Source of the DNA: Vibrio penaeicida
GTDB taxonomy: Bacteria > Pseudomonadota > Gammaproteobacteria > Enterobacterales > Vibrionaceae
Reading direction: 5' to 3'
Assembly (NCBI RefSeq): GCF_002933855.1
Contig: NZ_BFAQ01000020.1
Location: forward strand, 1-64,000
Length of the DNA: 64,000 bases
Below are positions 39,245 through 47,824 of this stretch, piece by piece. The notes under the pieces are model-generated. The model did not search any database and was not told where the DNA came from. It saw only the letters and a list, made by a program, of their open reading frames with translations. The translations under genes and the position numbers were made by a program. Each line of letters begins with the position of its first letter. Within the stretch, counting starts at the first letter, position 1.

Positions 39245-40113
39245 TTCCAACCCATACCACTTGGCCTTCGCCAGCAAAACTCAACCTATTCCTATACATA
39301 ACAGGTCAAAGAGCCAATGGCTACCATGAGCTCCAAACACTTTTCCAGTTCATCGATTACGGCGACGAGCTGGGTATAAAAGCCAACACTTCCGGAAATG
39401 TGACGCTATCACCAGAAATTGAAGGTGTCGCCCTCGAAGATAACTTAATTTGGAAAGCTGCCCGTGCACTGCAACAAAAAACCGAATGCCGTTTGGGTGC
39501 ACACATTGACCTAAACAAGATTCTACCAATGGGCGGAGGAATAGGTGGTGGTTCTTCAAACGCCGCCACAACATTAGTTGCGTTGAATTATTTATGGCAA
39601 ACCAATCTATCCGACAATGAGCTAGCGGAAATAGGTCTTGCTTTAGGTGCTGATGTACCTGTTTTTGTTCGAGGTCACGCCGCGTTTGCTGAAGGCGTCG
39701 GTGAGGAAATTTACCCAGCGGAACCGGAAGAAAAAGTTTATCTTGTTCTTCGCCCAAATGTCAGCATCGCGACAGCCGACATTTTTTCTCATCCTCAATT
39801 GACAAGAAACACACCAAAACGAGATCTGGCAACACTTCTTGACACTGAGTACGAAAACGATTGCGAAAAAATCGTCCGAATACTCTATCCTGAGGTTGAT
39901 AAGCAACTTTCATGGCTGCTACAATACGCGCCGTCAAGATTGACGGGTACTGGATCATGTATTTTTGGCGAATTTTCGAGCAAAAGTGAAGCAGATTCAG
40001 TGCTCTCTCAGCTTTCAGATGATGTACATGCATTTGTCGCTGCAGGCGTAAATCTTTCGCCTCTAAAAGAAAGATTGGCCGAGTACGAATCGGCCGACTC
40101 ACAATCTATCTAA
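39241..40113 (+). CDS. ispE: 4-diphosphocytidyl-2-C-methyl-D-erythritol kinase
   Basis: This GHMP kinase has about 290 residues, with N-terminal '[22 protein letters not shown]', the ATP loop '[16 protein letters not shown]' and '[15 protein letters not shown]'-like C-terminal glycine motif. It acts in the non-mevalonate isoprenoid pathway. An in-frame ATG at 39226 exists, but ATG 39241 forms an ATGA overlap with the lolB stop and is preferred. Part of lolB-ispE-prs-pth-ychF. Confidence 0.95.
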   Translation: MIPTHTTWPSPAKLNLFLYITGQRANGYHELQTLFQFIDYGDELGIKANTSGNVTLSPEIEGVALEDNLIWKAARALQQKTECRLGAHIDLNKILPMGGGIGGGSSNAATTLVALNYLWQTNLSDNELAEIGLALGADVPVFVRGHAAFAEGVGEEIYPAEPEEKVYLVLRPNVSIATADIFSHPQLTRNTPKRDLATLLDTEYENDCEKIVRILYPEVDKQLSWLLQYAPSRLTGTGSCIFGEFSSKSEADSVLSQLSDDVHAFVAAGVNLSPLKERLAEYESADSQSI

Positions 40114-40142
40114 AAACTGGACGCAACCCCGAGGTTTCTACC

Positions 40143-41087
40143 GTGCCTGATATGAAGCTATTTGCTGGTAACGCTACACCTGAACTAGCCCAACGTATTG
40201 CTGATCGTCTATACATCTCCCTAGGTGACGCTACTGTTTCCCGTTTCTCTGACGGCGAAGTCGCTGTTCAAATCAACGAGAACGTACGTGGTAGTGATGT
40301 ATTCATCATCCAATCTACTTGTGCACCAACCAACGACAACCTAATGGAGTTGGTGGTAATGATTGATGCAATGCGCCGTGCTTCAGCTGGCCGTATTACA
40401 GCAGTAATCCCTTACTTCGGATACGCTCGCCAAGATCGTCGTGTACGTTCAGCTCGTGTGCCAATCACTGCTAAAGTGGTTGCCGATTTCCTTTCTAACG
40501 TTGGTGTTGACCGCGTTCTTACTATTGACCTTCACGCAGAACAAATTCAGGGCTTCTTCGATGTTCCTGTAGATAATATCTTCGGTACTCCAGTACTACT
40601 TGAAGATATGCGTGCTCGTGGTCTAGAAGATCCGGTTGTTGTATCTCCAGATCTTGGTGGTGTTGTACGCGCTCGTGCAACAGCAAAAGCTCTTGACGAT
40701 ACTGATATCGCTATCGTAGACAAGCGTCGCCCACGCGCTAACGTTTCAGAAGTGATGAACCTTATCGGTGATGTTGAAGGTCGCGATTGCGTGATCGTTG
40801 ATGACATGATCGATACAGGTGGCACGCTTTGTAAAGCAGCAGAAGCACTAAAACAACGTGGCGCAAAGCGTGTATTCGCTTACGCAACTCACGCTGTGTT
40901 CTCTGGTAACGCTGCTGAAAACATTGCTAACTCGGTACTTGACCAAGTCATTATTACTGACTCAATCGAACTACCTCAAGAGATGGCGGCAACAGGCAAA
41001 GTGACTCAGCTTACTCTGTCTAGCATGTTGGCTGAAGCGATTCGTCGTATCAGCAATGAAGAGTCTATCTCTGCAATGTTCAACTAA
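40143..41087 (+). CDS. prs: Ribose-phosphate pyrophosphokinase
   Basis: This 314-residue protein is nearly the same as the E. coli enzyme at its start ('[20 protein letters not shown]') and also uses a GTG start (40143), with GAGG upstream. Key blocks are '[21 protein letters not shown]', '[17 protein letters not shown]' and the PRPP loop '[13 protein letters not shown]'. It makes PRPP for nucleotide, His and Trp synthesis. The codons look optimised, as expected for a highly expressed gene. A strong terminator follows. Confidence 0.98.
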   Translation: MPDMKLFAGNATPELAQRIADRLYISLGDATVSRFSDGEVAVQINENVRGSDVFIIQSTCAPTNDNLMELVVMIDAMRRASAGRITAVIPYFGYARQDRRVRSARVPITAKVVADFLSNVGVDRVLTIDLHAEQIQGFFDVPVDNIFGTPVLLEDMRARGLEDPVVVSPDLGGVVRARATAKALDDTDIAIVDKRRPRANVSEVMNLIGDVEGRDCVIVDDMIDTGGTLCKAAEALKQRGAKRVFAYATHAVFSGNAAENIANSVLDQVIITDSIELPQEMAATGKVTQLTLSSMLAEAIRRISNEESISAMFN

Positions 41088-41148
41088 GACTTATGTTCAA
41101 AGCCCAACCAAAATTTAGGTTGTGCTAAGAATGACCCTAATTTAAAAG

Positions 41149-41175
41149 ATGCCTCGCAATGCGGGGCATTTTTTT
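41149..41175 (+). terminator. Terminator after prs
   Basis: ATGCCTCGC (41149-41157) pairs with GCGGGGCAT (41161-41169, one G-T pair) over an AAT loop, followed by seven T residues. Confidence 0.92.
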
Positions 41176-41267
41176 ATCCGTAGAATGTCCGTAGACATCC
41201 TGTCGATTAATAAGTTTGAAGTGTGCTATCATATCGCGCTTTTTGATTACGCAGAGAGACCATAACC

Positions 41268-41858
41268 TTGAGTCAGACCATTAAACTTCTGGTTGGATTG
41301 GCAAATCCCGGACCGGAATACGCAAGAACCCGCCATAATGCAGGGGCTTGGGCAGTTGAAGAGTTAGCGAGGGTTCATAATGTAACCTTAAAAAATGAAG
41401 CTAAATTTTTCGGGTTAACGGGTCGTATCATGGTCGATGGTCAGGATTTACGTTTACTGATTCCAACCACCTATATGAACTTGTCTGGTAAAGCCGTCGC
41501 TGCTCTCGCAAAGTTCTATCAGATCCCCCCAGAAGAAATAATGGTGGCACATGATGAACTCGACATGCCTCCAGGTGTCGCCAAATTCAAAAAAGGCGGT
41601 GGTCATGGTGGGCATAACGGTCTAAAAGACATCATCAGTAAACAAGGCAATAACAAAGATTTCTATCGCCTTAGGATTGGCATTGGTCATCCTGGGCATA
41701 AAGACAAAGTGGCGGGCTATGTATTAGGCAAAGCACCAGCCAAAGAGCAAGAATGCATTGATGCTGCAGTAGATGAATCTGTCCGCAGCCTCGACATCTT
41801 GTTAAAAGACGGACTTACGAAAGCGCAAAACCGCTTACACACGTTCAAAGCTGAATAA
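41268..41858 (+). CDS. pth: Peptidyl-tRNA hydrolase
   Basis: This 196-residue protein has Asn13 ('[16 protein letters not shown]'), catalytic His23, '[10 protein letters not shown]', '[11 protein letters not shown]' and '[12 protein letters not shown]'. It recycles peptidyl-tRNA released from stalled ribosomes. It begins with TTG 41268, which matches the usual 'MSQ' N-terminus of Vibrio Pth; GAGA lies upstream. Ten bp separate it from ychF. Confidence 0.97.
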   Translation: MSQTIKLLVGLANPGPEYARTRHNAGAWAVEELARVHNVTLKNEAKFFGLTGRIMVDGQDLRLLIPTTYMNLSGKAVAALAKFYQIPPEEIMVAHDELDMPPGVAKFKKGGGHGGHNGLKDIISKQGNNKDFYRLRIGIGHPGHKDKVAGYVLGKAPAKEQECIDAAVDESVRSLDILLKDGLTKAQNRLHTFKAE

Positions 41859-41868
41859 GGTTACTATC

Positions 41869-42960
41869 ATGGGTTTTAAATGTGGCATCGTTGGTTTGCC
41901 AAATGTTGGTAAATCAACTCTGTTTAACGCACTGACTAAAGCAGGCATCGAGGCAGCAAACTTTCCTTTCTGTACTATCGAGCCAAACACAGGCGTAGTA
42001 CCTGTTCCAGATTTGCGTTTAGACGCATTAGCGAAAATTGTTAATCCGAAAAAAATCTTGCCAACAACAATGGAATTTGTCGACATCGCAGGTTTGGTTG
42101 CGGGTGCATCCAAAGGTGAAGGGCTAGGCAACAAATTCCTTGCTAACATTCGTGAAACTGACGCGATTGGTCATGTTGTTCGCTGTTTCGAGAACGAAAA
42201 CATTGTTCACGTTGCGGGTAAAGTGTCTCCAATCGAAGATATTGAAGTCATCAATCTAGAGCTTGCGTTGGCTGATTTGGATTCTTGTGAGCGCGCTATT
42301 CACCGCAACACTAAGAAAGCCAAAGGCGGCGACAAAGACGCGAAGTTTGAACTGACTGTTCTTGAAAAACTGCTTCCTGTACTAACAGAAGGTGGAATGG
42401 CTCGTACGGTTGAGCTTGCAAAAGAAGAGCTGGCAGCTGTTGGTTACTTGAACTTCCTAACACTTAAGCCAACTATGTACATTGCCAATGTGAATGAAGA
42501 TGGCTTTGAAAACAACCCATATCTAGATGCAGTGCGTGAGTACGCCGAAAATGAAAACAACGTTGTTGTCGCTGTTTGCGCATCTATCGAATCAGAACTG
42601 TCGGAACTAGACGATGAAGACCGTGAAGAATTTCTTGCCGATATGGGCATTGAAGAACCAGGATTGAACCGTGTAATTCGTTCTGGCTATGAGTTGTTAA
42701 CGCTGCAAACTTACTTCACCGCAGGTGTTAAAGAAGTGCGTGCATGGACAATTCCAATTGGTGCAACAGCCCCTCAATCTGCCGGTAAAATCCACACTGA
42801 TTTTGAGAAAGGTTTCATCCGTGCAGAAGTCGTTGGATACGATGATTTCATCCAATTCAACGGAGAAAGCGGTGCAAAAGAAGCTGGTAAATGGCGTCTA
42901 GAAGGTAAAGACTACATTGTGAAAGATGGTGACGTCGTTCACTTCCGCTTCAACGTTTAA
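41869..42960 (+). CDS. ychF: Redox-regulated ATPase YchF (Obg-like)
   Basis: This 363-residue protein has a P-loop '[16 protein letters not shown]' near the start, '[18 protein letters not shown]' (switch II) and a C-terminal TGS domain ('[15 protein letters not shown]', '[11 protein letters not shown]'). YchF binds ATP, associates with ribosomes and affects oxidative stress response. It is co-transcribed with pth, as in most gamma-proteobacteria. A terminator follows. Confidence 0.97.
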   Translation: MGFKCGIVGLPNVGKSTLFNALTKAGIEAANFPFCTIEPNTGVVPVPDLRLDALAKIVNPKKILPTTMEFVDIAGLVAGASKGEGLGNKFLANIRETDAIGHVVRCFENENIVHVAGKVSPIEDIEVINLELALADLDSCERAIHRNTKKAKGGDKDAKFELTVLEKLLPVLTEGGMARTVELAKEELAAVGYLNFLTLKPTMYIANVNEDGFENNPYLDAVREYAENENNVVVAVCASIESELSELDDEDREEFLADMGIEEPGLNRVIRSGYELLTLQTYFTAGVKEVRAWTIPIGATAPQSAGKIHTDFEKGFIRAEVVGYDDFIQFNGESGAKEAGKWRLEGKDYIVKDGDVVHFRFNV

Positions 42961-42994
42961 GCGTTATTCTTCACGTTTTCACTTAAAAGTGTTC

Positions 42995-43024
42995 AAAAAG
43001 CCAACAAATTTGTTGGCTTTTTTT
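42995..43024 (+). terminator. Terminator after ychF
   Basis: AGCCAACA (42999-43006) pairs with TGTTGGCT (43011-43018) over AATT, followed by a T-run. Confidence 0.9.
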
Positions 43025-43169
43025 ATTTAACGATACTCATAAATCCGATTTGAATACCTCTTCAGGCTATACCCATGTTGCAATCACAACACTTTTAGAT
43101 CAGAAACACGTCTCTTTGCTTAAAAAAAGGGCGAACAATTCTAAAATCGCAATTTATTAAAAAAAACTG

Positions 43170-43198
43170 TTGACGGTTTTGGGTCATATCCGCATAAT
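43170..43198 (+). promoter_or_regulatory. Sigma-70 promoter of the tRNA operon with GC-rich discriminator
   Basis: A -35 box TTGACG (43170-43175) and -10 box CATAAT (43193-43198) are spaced by exactly 17 bp. The following GCGCTCCG is a GC-rich discriminator typical of stable-RNA promoters under stringent (ppGpp) control. The A-rich tract just upstream (43155-43166) may act as an UP element. It lies about 50 bp before the first tRNA. Confidence 0.8.
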
Positions 43199-43253
43199 GC
43201 GCTCCGTTCTCGACAATAAGGCGACTTATAAAAGAGAGCGAACATTTAAAAAT

Positions 43254-43330
43254 GGCTACGTAGCTCAGTTGGTTAGAGCACATCACTCATAATGATGGGG
43301 TCACAGGTTCGAATCCCGTCGTAGCCACCA
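43254..43330 (+). tRNA. tRNA-Met (CAT), elongator, copy 1
   Basis: 77-nt cloverleaf with arms GGCTACG/CGTAGCC, anticodon CAT in the loop CTCATAA and encoded CCA. I recall the E. coli metT sequence as the same. First gene of a 15-tRNA operon. Confidence 0.96.
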
Positions 43331-43368
43331 TTTCCTAAGCGCTTTTTTGAAAGCTTTTAGGAAATAAT

Positions 43369-43453
43369 GCGGAAGTGGCGGAATTGGTAGACGCACCAGA
43401 TTTAGGTTCTGGCGCCGCAAGGTGTGAGAGTTCAAGTCTCTCCTTCCGCACCA
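43369..43453 (+). tRNA. tRNA-Leu (TAG), copy 1
   Basis: 85-nt class II tRNA with long variable arm, arms GCGGAAG/CTTCCGC, anticodon TAG in the loop TTTAGGT and encoded ACCA. Corresponds to leuW of E. coli. Confidence 0.96.
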
Positions 43454-43483
43454 TTATTTAGAGTGTGATTACACACTCGCTGT

Positions 43484-43558
43484 TGGGCTATCGCCAAGCG
43501 GTAAGGCAGCGGCTTTTGATGCCGCCATTCCCTGGTTCGAATCCAGGTAGCCCAGCCA
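43484..43558 (+). tRNA. tRNA-Gln (TTG), copy 1
   Basis: 75-nt cloverleaf with arms TGGGCTA/TAGCCCA, anticodon TTG in the loop TTTTGAT and encoded GCCA. Corresponds to glnU/glnW of E. coli. Confidence 0.96.
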
Positions 43559-43654
43559 TTATTTTTTCTAGCGAAAAGTTTTTACATTTTCGGTAGAACT
43601 AGAGTAGAGATTGTATTATATTGTCTCGCTCTAAAAACATAGCAACAAAAAGAT

Positions 43655-43731
43655 GGCTACGTAGCTCAGTTGGTTAGAGCACATCACTCATAATGATGGG
43701 GTCACAGGTTCGAATCCCGTCGTAGCCACCA
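43655..43731 (+). tRNA. tRNA-Met (CAT), elongator, copy 2
   Basis: Same 77-nt sequence as copy 1; anticodon CAT; encoded CCA. Confidence 0.96.
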
Positions 43732-43786
43732 TACAATTGTTATTGGCTTTTACCAATTAGCGAATAACAAGATAGAAATTTGAGAC

Positions 43787-43871
43787 GCGGAAGTGGCGGA
43801 ATTGGTAGACGCACCAGATTTAGGTTCTGGCGCCGCAAGGTGTGAGAGTTCAAGTCTCTCCTTCCGCACCA
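43787..43871 (+). tRNA. tRNA-Leu (TAG), copy 2
   Basis: Same 85-nt sequence as copy 1; anticodon TAG; encoded CCA. Confidence 0.96.
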
Positions 43872-43900
43872 TCTCAAATCCTCTATCATAACAAATTCAT

Positions 43901-43985
43901 GCGGAAGTGGCGGAATTGGTAGACGCACCAGATTTAGGTTCTGGCGCCGCAAGGTGTGAGAGTTCAAGTCTCTCCTTCCGCACCA
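43901..43985 (+). tRNA. tRNA-Leu (TAG), copy 3
   Basis: Same 85-nt sequence; follows copy 2 after only 29 nt, the only adjacent Leu pair in the operon. Confidence 0.96.
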
Positions 43986-44040
43986 TGAATTGTTCTCTTT
44001 AGAAATAAAGAGCGTGAGATTGACACGGTAAACAATCAGT

Positions 44041-44115
44041 TGGGCTATCGCCAAGCGGTAAGGCAGCGGCTTTTGATGCCGCCATTCCCTGGTTCGAATC
44101 CAGGTAGCCCAGCCA
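44041..44115 (+). tRNA. tRNA-Gln (TTG), copy 2
   Basis: Same 75-nt sequence as Gln copy 1; anticodon TTG; encoded CCA. Confidence 0.96.
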
Positions 44116-44169
44116 TTATTCAACGTTGTTAAGACTTTACCAATTGTCTTGATAACTACAGATTAAGTT

Positions 44170-44254
44170 GCGGAAGTGGCGGAATTGGTAGACGCACCAG
44201 ATTTAGGTTCTGGCGCCGCAAGGTGTGAGAGTTCAAGTCTCTCCTTCCGCACCA
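44170..44254 (+). tRNA. tRNA-Leu (TAG), copy 4
   Basis: Same 85-nt sequence; preceded by a spacer of the 'ACCAATTGTC..ACTACAGATT' type shared with other Leu copies. Confidence 0.96.
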
Positions 44255-44311
44255 TATTCTTTTAAAGCAATGGCTTTAAATATATAGAGCTGTGATTATC
44301 ACGCTCACAGT

Positions 44312-44386
44312 TGGGCTATCGCCAAGCGGTAAGGCAGCGGCTTTTGATGCCGCCATTCCCTGGTTCGAATCCAGGTAGCCCAGCCA
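44312..44386 (+). tRNA. tRNA-Gln (TTG), copy 3
   Basis: Same 75-nt sequence; anticodon TTG; encoded CCA. Confidence 0.96.
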
Positions 44387-44437
44387 TTACAACGTCTGAT
44401 TGACTCACCAATTGTCAGTCAAGACTACAAATTTGTT

Positions 44438-44522
44438 GCGGAAGTGGCGGAATTGGTAGACGCACCAGATTTAGGTTCTGGCGCCGCAAGGTGTGAGAGT
44501 TCAAGTCTCTCCTTCCGCACCA
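44438..44522 (+). tRNA. tRNA-Leu (TAG), copy 5
   Basis: Same 85-nt sequence; anticodon TAG; encoded CCA. Confidence 0.96.
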
Positions 44523-44554
44523 TTATTTAGAGTGTGATTATACACGCTCGCTGT

Positions 44555-44629
44555 TGGGCTATCGCCAAGCGGTAAGGCAGCGGCTTTTGATGCCGCCATT
44601 CCCTGGTTCGAATCCAGGTAGCCCAGCCA
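44555..44629 (+). tRNA. tRNA-Gln (TTG), copy 4
   Basis: Same 75-nt sequence; the preceding spacer is almost the same as that before Gln copy 1 (ATTATTTAGAGTGTGATTA). Confidence 0.96.
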
Positions 44630-44696
44630 CTAAATCCACACTTGAATACTTAATATATTGAGTTTTAAGTGAATATAGTATATAAACTACCGCTAA

Positions 44697-44745
44697 GCGG
44701 CGGTGGCGAAATTCAGTGTAGTAACACTTCAATTCCAGAATGTAG
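44697..44745 (+). pseudogene. Possible decayed tRNA-Leu relic
   Basis: The stretch GCGGCGGTGGCGAAATT (44697-44713) followed by GTAG and ACAC resembles the 5' half of the tRNA-Leu copies (GCGGAAGTGGCGGAATT...GTAGACGCAC), with small gaps. It sits in an unusually long 125-nt spacer between two Gln genes, just where the Leu-Gln alternation predicts a Leu gene. No 3' half or CCA is recognisable. Confidence 0.4.
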
Positions 44746-44754
44746 TTGATCTAC

Positions 44755-44829
44755 TGGGCTATCGCCAAGCGGTAAGGCAGCGGCTTTTGATGCCGCCATC
44801 CCCTGGTTCGAATCCAGGTAGCCCAGCCA
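44755..44829 (+). tRNA. tRNA-Gln (TTG), copy 5, one-base variant
   Basis: 75-nt gene equal to the other Gln copies except one T to C change at the variable-loop region (GCCATCCCC instead of GCCATTCCC). Folding and anticodon TTG are not disturbed. Confidence 0.95.
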
Positions 44830-44882
44830 TATACAACGTTATTGAGATTTTACCAATCGTCTTGATAACTAAAAATTTTGAT

Positions 44883-44967
44883 GCGGAAGTGGCGGAATTG
44901 GTAGACGCACCAGATTTAGGTTCTGGCGCCGCAAGGTGTGAGAGTTCAAGTCTCTCCTTCCGCACCA
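44883..44967 (+). tRNA. tRNA-Leu (TAG), copy 6
   Basis: Same 85-nt sequence; anticodon TAG; encoded CCA. Confidence 0.96.
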
Positions 44968-44980
44968 TTTTTCAAAAAGT

Positions 44981-45057
44981 GGCTACGTAGCTCAGTTGGT
45001 TAGAGCACATCACTCATAATGATGGGGTCACAGGTTCGAATCCCGTCGTAGCCACCA
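44981..45057 (+). tRNA. tRNA-Met (CAT), elongator, copy 3
   Basis: Same 77-nt sequence as copies 1 and 2; only 13 nt after Leu copy 6. Confidence 0.96.
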
Positions 45058-45109
45058 TTTACAACGTCTGAATGATTCACCAATCATCGTTCAAGACTAC
45101 AGATTTGTT

Positions 45110-45194
45110 GCGGAAGTGGCGGAATTGGTAGACGCACCAGATTTAGGTTCTGGCGCCGCAAGGTGTGAGAGTTCAAGTCTCTCCTTCCGCACCA
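45110..45194 (+). tRNA. tRNA-Leu (TAG), copy 7
   Basis: Same 85-nt sequence; last gene of the operon, directly followed by a terminator. Confidence 0.96.
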
Positions 45195-45202
45195 TTATTT
45201 AG

Positions 45203-45229
45203 AAACCCACCTTTTGGTGGGTTTTCTAT
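45203..45229 (+). terminator. Terminator of the tRNA operon
   Basis: AAACCCACC (45203-45211) pairs with GGTGGGTTT (45216-45224) over TTTT, followed by further T residues. Confidence 0.9.
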
Positions 45230-45375
45230 TTTCAGCATGATCATTTCTGACTCACATCATCAAATCTTTGTTCTGATTCTCATTCTTTCTGTATTAATTC
45301 CGCTTTCGGTTGCGTTTTATCCTCAATCATACTGATCATAGTTCTCATTGATTTGGAAAATTAAGGCAACTCAGA

Positions 45376-46443
45376 ATGGTAAATCATCAAAAGATTCTTA
45401 TTGGTAGCTATACACAATCCATCGGAGCCATGACGGGGGAAGGAAAAGGTATTTCCTCTGTCCAAATGAATTTGGAAACAGGTGCTTTCGATAAACTTAC
45501 TTTGATATCTGATGCGCAAAATCCCGCTTATTTGATTTATCAGAATGGACAGGTTTTCGCCATCAATGAGTTTGCCAATGGAAAAGGTGCTGGCTTATCA
45601 GTGCACGATATTAAAAACCACCAGCTGACCCTACTCGATAGTAATCCGGTCGATGGTGATTATCCGTGCCACGTAGCAGTAAACTCAGATCAAACACTAG
45701 CGGTCACGTCTAATTATGGCACTGGAAATTTCAGTTTATTCTCTCTAAACAATGGCCAGCTAGAACACATACAAACTATTCAACATGTTGGTAGTGGTCC
45801 AAATGCTGATAGGCAGGAAGGACCTCATGCTCACTTTGCATGCTTTTTAAAGCAAACCAATGAAATAGTCACGGTAGACCTCGGCACCGACAGAGTGAGC
45901 TTTTATCCAATATCCAATTCACTCATCAACGAATCTGAAGTTCAGCACGTTCAGACACCTTCTGGCAGTGGTCCACGCCATTTAGTCTTATCAAAAGATG
46001 AGCTCAAAGCTTATGTGCTTTGTGAGTTGTCAGAAGAAGTTCTGGTTTTGAAAAAGAATGAACAGACCATTTGGGAAATTGCATCAACCATTTCTCCATT
46101 TGCAGAACACAATGAAGGTGGCGCTGCTGCCGCGATCCGTTTATCTGCCGATGAGAGATTTGTCTATGTTTCAGGCAGACAGCAATCGTCTATCGTCTGT
46201 TTAAAGGTAGAGCTCTCCGGTGATTTGACTGTCGTCCAAACCGTTTCATCTGGCGGGTTAAACCCTCGAGATTTCAACCTGACTCCAAATGGGAAATGGC
46301 TGGTCGCCGCGAATCAAGATACGAATAATTTGGTGTCTTATCGCCGAAATGAAGAGAATGGGACATTACAAGAAACGGGGCACAGTATCTCGACTGGCAA
46401 CCCCGTATGTGTGCAGTTTTTTAGTCTACGTTTAAGCGTGTGA
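45376..46443 (+). CDS. Lactonase family beta-propeller protein (6-phosphogluconolactonase-like)
   Basis: This 355-residue protein has repeated blade motifs of the seven-bladed lactonase family: 'ILIGSYTQSIG', 'GDYPCHVAVNSDQTLAVTSNYGTGNFSLFSL', 'GPNADRQEGPHAHFACF', 'GSGPRHLVLSKDELKAYVLCEL' and 'GGLNPRDFNLTPNGKWLVAANQDTNNLV'. Homologues such as YbhE hydrolyse 6-phosphogluconolactone; other members act on different lactones. No signal peptide, so cytoplasmic. It follows the tRNA terminator with its own promoter and is convergent with ubiF. Confidence 0.9.
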   Translation: MVNHQKILIGSYTQSIGAMTGEGKGISSVQMNLETGAFDKLTLISDAQNPAYLIYQNGQVFAINEFANGKGAGLSVHDIKNHQLTLLDSNPVDGDYPCHVAVNSDQTLAVTSNYGTGNFSLFSLNNGQLEHIQTIQHVGSGPNADRQEGPHAHFACFLKQTNEIVTVDLGTDRVSFYPISNSLINESEVQHVQTPSGSGPRHLVLSKDELKAYVLCELSEEVLVLKKNEQTIWEIASTISPFAEHNEGGAAAAIRLSADERFVYVSGRQQSSIVCLKVELSGDLTVVQTVSSGGLNPRDFNLTPNGKWLVAANQDTNNLVSYRRNEENGTLQETGHSISTGNPVCVQFFSLRLSV

Positions 46444-46451
46444 ACATAACG

Positions 46452-47603
46452 CTATAAACCGAGCGCATAGCGCAGTACTTGTTGCTTAATAGGACCAGAA
46501 TGCTCCGCGAGTTTCAAGGCTGCGTTACGTGTAAATGCAACGGGAGGGAATGTGTCTTTAAAGACTTTGTAAAATACATCCATACCCGTTTGCATTAACA
46601 AGTTGTCGCGCTTACGAATCGACTGGTAACGCTCCAACGCTTGCTCCGTCAAGCCCAGAGAATCACTTTGTTCTAGTAGTGCTTTTACATCCTTGAACCC
46701 CAAATTAACGCCCTGCCCCGCTAAAGGATTTATTGTGTGGGCCGCGTCCCCTATTAACACACAGCCTTTTTGATGATAACGCTGTGCATGTCGCCTCGTG
46801 AGTGGAAAAGCTCCGGCTTGCTCTACCGTTATCTCGCCCAATTCAGCTGGGAATTCATTCATAATGGTCGTCGCCAACTGAGTATGATTCATTGCAAGTA
46901 GAGAACGTATTTTTTGTGGTGAGTCATACCAAACAACCGAACCTTGATGCCCCGGGAGAGGCAAGAACGAACGAGGTCCAGACGCGGTAAATTGCTGCCA
47001 AGTAATATCTTGCTGAGGCTTATCTGTTGCGACATTAACCAACATGCAATGCTGGCGGTAGTCCCAAGCGGTTACACCTATTTGAGCGATGGCTCTCACC
47101 TTCGAATTTGCTCCATCGGCTCCAATCACCCATGTCGCTTGATATTCTTCCCCACTGGCTAAACGAAGCAGCCTAGAATCCAAATTATCTTCTATCGCCT
47201 CTAACGTATCTGGGCACTTTAACGTGATGTTGCTAAGCCTAGACATCGCATCCCACAACCCTAACTGCACCATACGATTCTCTACAATGAAGCCCAGTTG
47301 CTCAAGGTTGAGTTCGTCTGAGTGAAATCGTGTGCGGCATTCTGGCATATCCCACGTTTCAAGGCGTTTGTATGAGCATACACGCGTACTTTCGATAACA
47401 TTCCAAGCACCAAGTTCTTCGAGAAAATTCACTGAGGATTGAGAAATTGCAGATACGCGTAGATCCATTGGCTGGGTCGAGTCGTAAGCTTTAGGCTGAT
47501 GATGTTCAACAACCAATACCCCTTTCCCTTGTTTGGCAAACCCTACTGCCACAGCAGCACCAACCATTCCCCCACCAATCACGGCAATATCAAACTTTTC
47601 CAT
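46452..47603 (-). CDS. ubiF: 3-demethoxyubiquinol 3-hydroxylase UbiF
   Basis: This 383-residue FAD monooxygenase has a dinucleotide motif 'AVIGGGMVGAAVAVGFAKQG', the middle 'VIGADGANSKVR' and the second FAD motif 'GCVLIGDAAHTINPLAGQGVNLG'. UbiF performs a late ring hydroxylation in ubiquinone synthesis. The UbiF assignment rather than UbiH/UbiI rests on overall pattern and on its place between the metT-type tRNA operon and miaB, as in E. coli, although here a 9-kb cluster separates it from miaB. Confidence 0.9.
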   Translation of the reverse strand: MEKFDIAVIGGGMVGAAVAVGFAKQGKGVLVVEHHQPKAYDSTQPMDLRVSAISQSSVNFLEELGAWNVIESTRVCSYKRLETWDMPECRTRFHSDELNLEQLGFIVENRMVQLGLWDAMSRLSNITLKCPDTLEAIEDNLDSRLLRLASGEEYQATWVIGADGANSKVRAIAQIGVTAWDYRQHCMLVNVATDKPQQDITWQQFTASGPRSFLPLPGHQGSVVWYDSPQKIRSLLAMNHTQLATTIMNEFPAELGEITVEQAGAFPLTRRHAQRYHQKGCVLIGDAAHTINPLAGQGVNLGFKDVKALLEQSDSLGLTEQALERYQSIRKRDNLLMQTGMDVFYKVFKDTFPPVAFTRNAALKLAEHSGPIKQQVLRYALGL

Positions 47604-47714
47604 ACCTTTCCCAAATAGCCACTTTGTGCCAGAAGCGCTTAGTTTACTGCTCTATTGGACAAGTCGTCCACGATAAGAACAAGTATCAGGTCACTCTTTA
47701 AGATCAATAAAGAA

Positions 47715-47732
47715 CACAAATGATCATTTGTG
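47715..47732. promoter_or_regulatory. Perfect 18-bp palindrome, candidate operator of the sugar operon regulator
   Basis: CACAAATGATCATTTGTG (47715-47732) is a perfect palindrome in the ubiF/regulator intergenic region. A related half, TTGATCATTTAGAT (47761-47774), lies about 45 bp downstream, so two sites may act together. The position about 95 bp before the regulator start suits autoregulation. Confidence 0.55.
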
Positions 47733-47824
47733 ATAATTTTGTAATTTATAGGTGAATAGTTTGATCATTTAGATTGATTTATACAGATAATGGTGAATAT
47801 TGTTTATCCAGTGGATCACTCATT

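Noticed and set aside
43740..44123. 127-codon open frame on the minus strand across several tRNA genes
   Set aside because: Its repeated peptide blocks are only the reverse translation of identical tRNA copies.
44703..44990. 95-codon open frame in the tRNA array, and a 69-codon frame opposite
   Set aside because: Both run through tRNA-Gln and tRNA-Leu genes and are products of their sequence.
43254..45194. Regular repeat-spacer look of a CRISPR array
   Set aside because: Repeats are 75-85 nt, of three kinds, fold as tRNAs with CCA ends, and no cas gene is near.
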